From Aliiglaciecola sp. 3_MG-2023 (GTDB lineage Bacteria > Pseudomonadota > Gammaproteobacteria > Enterobacterales > Alteromonadaceae), in NCBI RefSeq assembly GCF_030548205.1, contig NZ_JAUORV010000007.1, positions 62,001 to 126,000 on the forward strand: a DNA stretch of 64,000 nucleotides, written 5' to 3'. The translations under genes and the position numbers were made by a program. The notes beneath the pieces were generated by a model. The model did not search any database. It had not been told where the DNA came from and saw only the letters and a list, made by a program, of their open reading frames with translations. This document shows, piece after piece, positions 57,104 through 64,000 of this stretch; positions within the stretch are counted from its first letter, which is position 1, and each line of letters starts with the position of its first letter.

Positions 57104-57628
57104 TTATGGGTTTTTATGTTGCCGTAATTTTCGCTTATTCCAGGCTTTATTCACCGAGTATCGCCAAATGGCGTTAAGACCAAAGTAGCCAACAATACTG
57201 CACACAATCGAGCAGATACCACAGCCAACTAAGAACGCTGGCCCTATGGTTTCCATACTTTGTACCACCCAATCCCAACTCAATTGAAATTTAAAATGCC
57301 TCTCTGGCGTGCCCAGTACTTTAGTCCCTAATAGATAAGCAAGATAAAACATTGGGGGCATGGTGAACGGGTTAGTAATCCAAACCGTTGCCATTGAAAG
57401 GGGCAGGTTCACCCGTAAAGGTATGGCTGATGCGGCGGCTAACCACATTTGAAAGGGCACTGGCCACCATGCGAAAAACAACCCAATACCAAATGCACCT
57501 GAAGCGGATTTTCTGTTCAAATGCCACAAATTGGGGTCATGAAGTACAGTTCCGAACATTTTTAACGCTTTATGCTTCTTGATCGTTTGGTGATCTGGTA
57601 AAAAGCGTTTAATAATCTTTTTAGGCAT
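57104..57628 (-). CDS. DUF2062 membrane protein
   Basis: 174 aa from the ATG at 57628 (MPKKIIKRFLPDH); a reading from 57661 exists. Family pattern: SVAFGIGLFFAWWPVPFQMW-type core (here GAFGIGLFFAWWPVPFQMW), NLPLSMATVWITNPFTMPPMFYLAYLLG, and three membrane helices. The function is unknown; the family is found beside comEC in many gammaproteobacteria, as here. Confidence 0.9.
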   Translation of the reverse strand: MPKKIIKRFLPDHQTIKKHKALKMFGTVLHDPNLWHLNRKSASGAFGIGLFFAWWPVPFQMWLAAASAIPLRVNLPLSMATVWITNPFTMPPMFYLAYLLGTKVLGTPERHFKFQLSWDWVVQSMETIGPAFLVGCGICSIVCSIVGYFGLNAIWRYSVNKAWNKRKLRQHKNP

Positions 57629-57666
57629 AGTTAACCGAATTTCATACCACTGTTGAGGCAAAGGAA

Positions 57667-59997
57667 TTGCTAAACACTATACAACGTAATAAACAACTTT
57701 GGCTTGTCAGTTTTGTGACAATCTCAATGTCCAGTATCTTGTGGACCCATCTCCCAAGTGTTTATTGGTTGCCAGTATTACTTCTCATTGCCTGGCTATT
57801 TACACGAAATCCCCAAGGAATTGGCTTTTCGAAAGCAATATTAATCTCTGGAGCGCTATTTGCAATCGTGTGGATGGCGAGTGTAGGCCATTGGCGGGTT
57901 AATTGGCAACTCCCAGAGCAAGATATTCGACAAATTAGGCAAGTTACAGGCTCAATCGAAACTATCATCAGTACAAAACAAACCGCCAGATTTAATTTAA
58001 TAGTCGCAAGTATCAACGGCCAAACGCACTACGCAAAATCCCGCATCAGACTCACTTGGAAAGCGCCATCATGGTCACTTAAACAGGGGCAATTAGTCGC
58101 ATTACAAATAAAAGTGAAGCCTATCCACGGGCTAGCCAATACAGGAGGCTTTTCCTATCAGAAGTGGTTGCTCTCTGAGAACATCGTTGCCACAGGTTAC
58201 GTACTCAACAAAGGTGCTGAGTTAATTGATGATACTGTCAGCCGTCGACAGCAACTAATTGATAAATTTAGGCAAATTAATTTACAAAACAGTGGTTGGA
58301 TTGCTGCCATAACCTTTGGTGACCGAACCGGGTTGCAGCCAACAGATTGGCAAATGATCCAGGCAACAGGAGTGGCGCATTTAGTCGCCATTTCAGGATT
58401 GCATTTAGGTGTTGTGGCGTCTCTTTGTTATGGGCTGTTCAATATCGCTTTGGGTTTACTCGGTCGTTTTATCCAGTTCCCCCAGCGTTTGAATTATCAA
58501 CACTTAACGGTAGTCGCCACATTGATGTTGACATTTTGCTATGCCTATTTAGCCGGATTTTCATTGCCGACCTTGCGCGCTTGGGTAATGTTATGCGCAT
58601 GGGCAGTGCTGCTTATATCTGCTCGATTTATGACCTTTGGCTGGTTTATATTGAGCAATATTTTTATCTTTATTTTGATTTCCCCTATGAGCTTATTAAG
58701 CGCCAGTTTTTGGCTGAGTTTTGGGGCAATTACTTTTATTGGATTAGTCGCTTGGTTGTGGCCGGTTAATCCACATAACCCTAAGTCACAAACTTTGCTG
58801 GCCCGTGTTAAGGGCTCCGCGAAAGTGGTATTGCGATTGCAACTGATACTCTGCTTTTTAATGATGCCCATAGTGGCGGTTTACTTTTCCATGGTGTCGG
58901 TTATTTCGCCCTTGGTAAACTTACTTGCAGTGCCTTTGGTTACGTTAATCATTGTACCAATGTGTTTAATTGGCTGTTTACTGCTCTTGTGTAATGACTA
59001 TTTGGCCGCATTACTATTTTCCTGGGTTGACTGGATTTTAGATTTTAGCCTTATAGGTTTAGCGCGCTTTTCCGAATTAAGTTGGTCCCGTATTGAACTC
59101 CCTGGCATTCCACAGGTTGTGTGGGCATGGCTGTTCTTGGTGATCATAATGTTATGTATGCCAATTAAGCGTTCCTTTAAACTGCTTAGTTTAATCGCAG
59201 TGGTACCACTACTGAGTTACTTTTTCGCTGCCACAACTCATACTTGGAAGGTACATATATTGGACGTGGGGCAGGGACTTTCCGTATTAATTGAACAAGA
59301 CGAAGGAGCGCTTTTGTACGACACCGGGGCCGCTTACCCAAGTGGCTTTAATATGGCTGATGCCGCGGTGTTACCGGTATTAAAAAATAACAATATAAGC
59401 AAACTCGATTGGGTCTTTGTCAGTCATTTTGACAATGATCACGGGGGCAGTTTAGCGCAACTACTTGCAGGGGTTGACGTCTCTGGTTTTATATCCAATC
59501 AAGATAGGTGCAACAGTAACTTATCAATGCAATGGCTCCATCTAACGATTACCGGGCTTTGGCCAGAAGCTGGTACGGTCGGAGAAGGGAATGACTATTC
59601 TTGCGTTTTGCTAATATCTGATGGGCATCAGGGCATTTTGTTGCCCGGAGACATAAGTAAACAAGTTGAGTACAAACTGGTAGAAAAGTATCAAAAGTTG
59701 TTGAATGTGGATATTTTAGTTGCTGCCCACCATGGTAGCGATACATCGTCAGTCATGTCGTTTATTCAAGCAACTTCTCCCCAGTATGCTATTTTCAGTC
59801 AAGGTTATTTAAATCGTTGGGATTTTCCTAAGCAACAGGTAGTGAATCGGTATGTAAAACACAATATTGAGCTGATATCTACGGCGCAATCTGGGCAAAT
59901 TAGCTTGACGTTATCCTTCGAAGGAGAACCCATTAAAGTTACGCGTTTTCGAGACGCCCCACGTCAACGCTGGTTTAATCGATACTTATGGCATTAA
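57667..59997 (+). CDS. comEC: DNA uptake channel ComEC/Rec2
   Basis: 776 aa; starts at a TTG. N-terminal DUF4131 and membrane region, then the Competence domain with WIAAITFGDRTGLQ and VAHLVAISGLHLGVVASL, about 10 helices in all. The C-terminal metallo-beta-lactamase-like domain has ILDVGQGLSVLIE, the metal motif SHFDNDHGGSL and LLPGDISKQVE. It passes single-stranded DNA across the inner membrane during natural transformation. It is divergent from DUF2062 (38 bases) and followed by msbA. Confidence 0.95.
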   Translation: MLNTIQRNKQLWLVSFVTISMSSILWTHLPSVYWLPVLLLIAWLFTRNPQGIGFSKAILISGALFAIVWMASVGHWRVNWQLPEQDIRQIRQVTGSIETIISTKQTARFNLIVASINGQTHYAKSRIRLTWKAPSWSLKQGQLVALQIKVKPIHGLANTGGFSYQKWLLSENIVATGYVLNKGAELIDDTVSRRQQLIDKFRQINLQNSGWIAAITFGDRTGLQPTDWQMIQATGVAHLVAISGLHLGVVASLCYGLFNIALGLLGRFIQFPQRLNYQHLTVVATLMLTFCYAYLAGFSLPTLRAWVMLCAWAVLLISARFMTFGWFILSNIFIFILISPMSLLSASFWLSFGAITFIGLVAWLWPVNPHNPKSQTLLARVKGSAKVVLRLQLILCFLMMPIVAVYFSMVSVISPLVNLLAVPLVTLIIVPMCLIGCLLLLCNDYLAALLFSWVDWILDFSLIGLARFSELSWSRIELPGIPQVVWAWLFLVIIMLCMPIKRSFKLLSLIAVVPLLSYFFAATTHTWKVHILDVGQGLSVLIEQDEGALLYDTGAAYPSGFNMADAAVLPVLKNNNISKLDWVFVSHFDNDHGGSLAQLLAGVDVSGFISNQDRCNSNLSMQWLHLTITGLWPEAGTVGEGNDYSCVLLISDGHQGILLPGDISKQVEYKLVEKYQKLLNVDILVAAHHGSDTSSVMSFIQATSPQYAIFSQGYLNRWDFPKQQVVNRYVKHNIELISTAQSGQISLTLSFEGEPIKVTRFRDAPRQRWFNRYLWH

Positions 59998-60142
59998 TCG
60001 GTGTTTTTGTATTAAAAATGCTCAATTTGGCTAGGGATAAAGCGAATTTAGACAAACAATCGCGTAATCGTAATATCAATTTTTATTAGATTGGAATTAC
60101 AGCTATAATCAACAAGTTATCTAACGTAAAAGTTGCACATAA

Positions 60143-61894
60143 ATGAATTCAACGCTTCCAACACAATCTCTGTTTAAACGTTTTCTAGTCTATTTGAAGG
60201 AATTCAAATTGGCGTTTTTGATGGCGATTATTGGCATGCTCGGATATGCCGCCATCGATTCTTGGATATTCTCACAGCTCCAGCCCATTATTGACAATAG
60301 TTTAGGCAAACAGAATTTTGAAACTTTGCGAATTGCCGCCTTTTTTGTCGTGCCCATTTTTATCGCTCGCGGCTTATTTAATTTTATGGGAACTTATACG
60401 TTGGCCTGGATAGGCAGCAAAATTGTGATGAAAATGCGCCAACAATTATTTGAAAAGTATATGTACTTGCCTGTTTCTTTCCATGATGATAACGCCTCTG
60501 GCGGACTCATATCAAAGGTCATTTACGATACCGAACAAGTGTCAGGGGCCGGCAGTAAAGCCTTACTGACCTTGATACGTGAAGGTGCTTTTGTCATCGG
60601 TTTACTCGCGGTTATGTTTTATTACTCATGGCAGCTGTCCTTAGTATTTATTTTGATTGGGCCCGTGGTTGCTGTCATAGTGTCTGTGGTGAGTAAACGC
60701 TTCCGTCAGGTTAGTAAAACCATTCAACAAACTATGGGGAATTTAACCTCATCAGTAGAGCAGGTTATCAAAGGCCATAAAGTGGTGTTAATGTTTGGTG
60801 GCCAGAAGCAAGAAAAAGCAAACTTTAATGAGCGCAATAATCATAATCGTCAACAAAATATGAAATTAGTTGTTGCTCGTGTTTTGAGTGTTTCATCCAT
60901 TCAAATATTGGCCTCTATCGCCCTTGCAGTGGTGTTATATATTTCTAGCCTACCGAGTATGGTTGAAGATCTAACCCCCGGTATTTTTACCACGGTTGTG
61001 GTATGTATGACGATGCTGTTAAAGCCTTTAAAACAACTGACGACGGTAAACAGTGAATTCCAAAAAGGAATGGCAGCCTGTGCCAGTATCTTTGAGGTTC
61101 TTGATCAAGACATTGAAGTTGACTCAGGGAAAAAACAAATAAGTCGATTAGATGGCAAGATTGAATTTGATAATGTGACTTTTAGTTATCCAGGCACACC
61201 CACAGAGGCGTTAAGTCATATCTCTTTTAAAGTTGAAGTGGGTCAAACCTTTGCCTTAGTCGGGCGATCTGGAAGTGGTAAATCTACTATTTCAAGTTTA
61301 TTAACTCGATTCTACAATATTCAGCAAGGGCAAATTCGTTTAGACGATATTCCCATTGAAGACATCAAACTCACTGATTTACGTAAACAGTTTGCATTGG
61401 TCTCTCAACACGTCACCCTGTTTAACGACACCATTTTTAATAATATCGCTTATGCAACTGCTAATGTTGATCCTTCGCGGGTACTGGAAGCCGCAAAGAT
61501 CGCCCATGTTCAGGAGTTTGTCGATCAATTACCCGATGGCTACGACACTATGGTAGGCGAGAACGGGTTAAAATTATCTGGAGGGCAACGTCAACGTATT
61601 GCCATAGCTCGGGCAATTTTGCTCGATGCGCCTATTCTTATTTTAGATGAGGCAACCTCTGCTCTAGACACTGAGTCTGAACGTTTAATTCAAGACGCGT
61701 TAGACAAGTTACAACAAGATAGAACCAGTATCGTGGTGGCCCATCGTTTATCGACGATTGAAAATGCAGACCAAATAATGGTAATCGAACAAGGTAAAAT
61801 TATCGAGCAAGGTGATCACAATACGTTGTTGCAACAACAAGGGGCGTATTCGCAGCTGCACAGTATGCAATTTAGTGAAGGGAATAAGCACTAA
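60143..61894 (+). CDS. msbA: Lipid A flippase MsbA (ABC transporter)
   Basis: 583 aa. Six membrane helices in the first 310 residues and one nucleotide-binding domain with Walker A GRSGSGKST, the Q-loop VSQHVTLFNDTI, signature LSGGQRQRIAIARAIL and Walker B ILILDEATSALD. It flips lipid A-core across the inner membrane. It abuts lpxK (stop then GTG), a conserved operon. Confidence 0.96.
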   Translation: MNSTLPTQSLFKRFLVYLKEFKLAFLMAIIGMLGYAAIDSWIFSQLQPIIDNSLGKQNFETLRIAAFFVVPIFIARGLFNFMGTYTLAWIGSKIVMKMRQQLFEKYMYLPVSFHDDNASGGLISKVIYDTEQVSGAGSKALLTLIREGAFVIGLLAVMFYYSWQLSLVFILIGPVVAVIVSVVSKRFRQVSKTIQQTMGNLTSSVEQVIKGHKVVLMFGGQKQEKANFNERNNHNRQQNMKLVVARVLSVSSIQILASIALAVVLYISSLPSMVEDLTPGIFTTVVVCMTMLLKPLKQLTTVNSEFQKGMAACASIFEVLDQDIEVDSGKKQISRLDGKIEFDNVTFSYPGTPTEALSHISFKVEVGQTFALVGRSGSGKSTISSLLTRFYNIQQGQIRLDDIPIEDIKLTDLRKQFALVSQHVTLFNDTIFNNIAYATANVDPSRVLEAAKIAHVQEFVDQLPDGYDTMVGENGLKLSGGQRQRIAIARAILLDAPILILDEATSALDTESERLIQDALDKLQQDRTSIVVAHRLSTIENADQIMVIEQGKIIEQGDHNTLLQQQGAYSQLHSMQFSEGNKH

Positions 61895-62887
61895 GTGAGC
61901 TTTATTGAAAGAGTATGGTTTAATCCTGCGCCTCAACATCGGTTGATTAAGTGGCTTCTTTTTCCTCTGACTTGCCTATTTTGGTTGTTGTCGGGCATGC
62001 GTCGTAGGGGCTACCAAATCGGTTGTTTTAAAACCCATAAAGTCCCAGTGCCAGTGATTGTAGTGGGAAACATTTCCGTGGGTGGAAATGGTAAAACACC
62101 CATGGTGGTTTTCTTAGCTGATTGGTTAACTCAACAAGGTTACACACCCGGTATCTTGAGCCGTGGCTATGGTGGTAAAGCCACTTACTACCCGGCCAGT
62201 GTTGACTTGCAAAGCGACGTTAACCTTGTTGGCGATGAACCTCTATTGTTAAAACAAAGAGCCAACTGCCCCGTGGTCATAGATCCTAAGCGTCCAAGGG
62301 GGGCTCAATACTTGGTGGATAAACATCATTGCGATGTGGTGATTTGTGACGATGGTTTGCAGCATTATGCATTGCATCGTGACATTGAAATTGTGGTAAT
62401 TGATGGTGTTAGAAAACATGGAAATGGCTGGCTGCTGCCCATGGGCCCCCTCAGAGAAACCCAAAAAAGGTTGCAAACTGTCGATTTCGTGATCAACAAC
62501 AGTGGTACACCAATATCTCCCGAAATCCCCATGGATATAATCTCAGGTGACTTTATTAACCTAAAAGATGCTAGTCTACATAAACCTGTTAACGGTTTTA
62601 GCGAGGCTGTGACCGCCATTGCGGCAATAGGAAACCCGCAACGCTTTTATCATTTATTAGACGATTTGCAGGTGCCGGTTAAACAACATCTTTCGTTTAT
62701 CGACCATTACCAATTTACACCATCAGATTTTCCCGACGGAAATATAGTGATGACTGAAAAAGATGCGGTAAAATGTCGTCATATGGCAAAAGATAATTGG
62801 TGGTATCTACCTATTTTTGCAAAACTGCCAGAAAGCTTTACTCTACAATTAAAACAAAAATTAGACTCCATTAAAAAGGATACATAA
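61895..62887 (+). CDS. lpxK: Tetraacyldisaccharide 4'-kinase
   Basis: 330 aa from the GTG directly after the msbA stop. P-loop [15 protein letters not shown], then LSRGYGG and [20 protein letters not shown], and the C-terminal TEKDAVKCR. It phosphorylates the lipid A disaccharide at the 4' position. The length is as usual. Confidence 0.96.
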   Translation: MSFIERVWFNPAPQHRLIKWLLFPLTCLFWLLSGMRRRGYQIGCFKTHKVPVPVIVVGNISVGGNGKTPMVVFLADWLTQQGYTPGILSRGYGGKATYYPASVDLQSDVNLVGDEPLLLKQRANCPVVIDPKRPRGAQYLVDKHHCDVVICDDGLQHYALHRDIEIVVIDGVRKHGNGWLLPMGPLRETQKRLQTVDFVINNSGTPISPEIPMDIISGDFINLKDASLHKPVNGFSEAVTAIAAIGNPQRFYHLLDDLQVPVKQHLSFIDHYQFTPSDFPDGNIVMTEKDAVKCRHMAKDNWWYLPIFAKLPESFTLQLKQKLDSIKKDT

Positions 62888-62892
62888 AACAA

Positions 62893-63093
62893 ATGGCATT
62901 TGATAAAAAACTACTGGAAATACTGGCCTGCCCAGTTTGTAAAGGTAAGCTACAATATCAGGCTAAAGATTCAGAATTAATATGTCGTTTTGACCGGTTA
63001 GCCTTTTCGATAAAAGATAATATTCCGGTCATGCTAGAAAATGAGGCACGTGAATTAACATCCACGGATATTGAAAATTTGGATCAACGCTAA
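62893..63093 (+). CDS. ycaR: Trm112/YcaR family zinc-ribbon protein
   Basis: 66 aa: [36 protein letters not shown]. CxxC and a further Cys form a zinc-ribbon-like fold. It lies between lpxK (5 bases) and kdsB (2 bases), the standard order in gammaproteobacteria. Confidence 0.95.
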   Translation: MAFDKKLLEILACPVCKGKLQYQAKDSELICRFDRLAFSIKDNIPVMLENEARELTSTDIENLDQR

Positions 63094-63095
63094 CA

Positions 63096-63863
63096 ATGAA
63101 ATTTACCGTAATTATTCCTGCACGTTATGCTTCTACCCGTTTTCCAGGTAAACCATTGGTTGAAATTAATGGTAAACCTATGGTCCAACATGTTTATGAA
63201 AGAGCATTGGAAGCAGGGGCGACGCGCGTCATAGTAGCAACAGATGATGCTCGCATCGCGAAGACAGTGACGGACTTTGGTGGCAATTATTGTATGACGG
63301 CCGCCCATCACGAATCAGGCACTGAAAGGTTGGCCGAAGTGGTTGATGTTGAGGGGCTTTTAGCCCATGAATTAGTGGTCAATGTGCAAGGGGATGAACC
63401 TTTTATCCCTGCAGCGAATATTCGTCAGGTGGCAGAAAACCTATTTCAATATAAAGATGCTGAGATGGCCACATTGGGCGTCAAAATTACCGATGTTGAA
63501 GATGCCTTTAACCCTAATGTGGTTAAAGTGGTTACCGATAAAATGGGTTATGCATTGTACTTTTCTCGTGCTGCTATACCTTATGATCGGTCTCGCTTTA
63601 TGGATGCAGATAGCATTGATGAAATTGGCGATTTTTATCTTCGCCATATCGGTATCTATGCCTATCGAGCTGGCTTCATCAAACAGTATGTGAACATGGC
63701 ACCGTCGGGGCTTGAACATGTGGAGTCTTTAGAGCAACTTCGGGTGTTGTGGCATGGCGAAAAAATTCACGTAGATGAAGCACAGAAAGCGCCACCAACA
63801 GGCATTGATACGCCTGAAGACTTAGAAAAACTCATTCAAACCTTAAAAAATGGAGAGGGATAA
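63096..63863 (+). CDS. kdsB: 3-deoxy-manno-octulosonate cytidylyltransferase
   Basis: 255 aa. Nucleotidyltransferase start [25 protein letters not shown], then [20 protein letters not shown] and [19 protein letters not shown]. It activates KDO with CTP for lipopolysaccharide. Its last base overlaps the next start (TAATG). Confidence 0.97.
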   Translation: MKFTVIIPARYASTRFPGKPLVEINGKPMVQHVYERALEAGATRVIVATDDARIAKTVTDFGGNYCMTAAHHESGTERLAEVVDVEGLLAHELVVNVQGDEPFIPAANIRQVAENLFQYKDAEMATLGVKITDVEDAFNPNVVKVVTDKMGYALYFSRAAIPYDRSRFMDADSIDEIGDFYLRHIGIYAYRAGFIKQYVNMAPSGLEHVESLEQLRVLWHGEKIHVDEAQKAPPTGIDTPEDLEKLIQTLKNGEG

Positions 63864-64000
63864 TGCCAAATGCAGTGATAACGGGTGCTAATCGCGGTAT
63901 TGGATTAGAGCTTACAAAGCAACTTTTAGCTCAGGGCTGGGACGTGTATGCATTGTGCCGCAATAGTTCAGACGAGTTAGATAAAAGTGGCGCTAAGGTT
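63863..64000 (+). CDS. Short-chain dehydrogenase, start only (cut by window end)
   Basis: 46 codons from the ATG overlapping the kdsB stop by one base. PNAVITGANRGIGLELTKQL is the NAD(P) dinucleotide-binding motif TGxxxGIG of SDR proteins. It resembles the CsgA/C-factor-like subgroup. The rest lies beyond the window; translational coupling places it in the kdsB operon. Confidence 0.85.
   Translation, partial: MPNAVITGANRGIGLELTKQLLAQGWDVYALCRNSSDELDKSGAKV

Overview
The window looks like a chromosome segment of a marine gammaproteobacterium of the Alteromonadales (Glaciecola/Paraglaciecola/Alteromonas-like). The basis is AT-rich DNA, the gene sets ssrA-smpB-ratA-rnfH, smc-zipA-ligA and comEC-msbA-lpxK-ycaR-kdsB, a tmRNA tag reading ANDENYALAA, and many c-di-GMP genes. 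The genus is an inference; no database was searched.

Positions 1-21.8 kb are accessory DNA stacked on the 3' end of the tmRNA gene ssrA (21810-22169, minus strand). A 26-bp piece of the ssrA 3' end (21808-21833) recurs exactly at 14566-14591. A degenerate copy (18 exact bases) lies at 8066-8083. Together they suggest two or more elements inserted in tandem at ssrA. The ssrA-proximal element (14.57-21.81 kb) holds a tyrosine integrase, an excisionase, a gpA-like HUH replication endonuclease with a GC-rich hairpin cluster at its 3' end, a SEC-C protein, two unknown membrane proteins, and a retron-like operon. That operon consists of a promoter, a structured non-coding stretch, a small basic membrane protein, an HTH protein and a retron reverse transcriptase. 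It is the strongest candidate for an undescribed system. The middle segment (8.07-14.57 kb) carries a DUF551-like mini-protein, an alpha/beta hydrolase, a REP-type (Y1) transposase with short inverted repeats, a PEP-CTERM protein and a membrane-anchored metallopeptidase. The leftmost segment (1-8.07 kb) has a truncated integrase beside the att-like copy, a 1553-residue NTPase/TPR protein and, divergent from it, a Lon-like AAA+ ATPase without a protease domain plus an unknown partner. This is a plausible defence locus but unproven.

Positions 21.8-64 kb are ordinary core chromosome. The order is: tmRNA, old-yellow-enzyme-type oxidoreductase, smpB facing ratA-rnfH, a YlqF-type GTPase, a PAS-GGDEF cyclase, an EAL-HDOD protein, a P-loop kinase-like protein, DUF2461, ppsR divergent from ppsA, a PGPGW-like protein, a fatty acid desaturase divergent from a PaaX-like regulator, ydiJ, DUF4826, a GNAT, roxA, a class III adenylate cyclase, cdd, nlpI, a Sel1/metallopeptidase-like protein, a PAS-GGDEF-EAL protein, cysZ, smc-zipA-ligA, DUF1801, DUF2062, comEC, then the lipid A/KDO cluster msbA-lpxK-ycaR-kdsB and the start of an SDR gene cut by the window end. 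Themes are trans-translation, envelope biogenesis, chromosome segregation and division, gluconeogenesis control and cyclic-nucleotide signalling.
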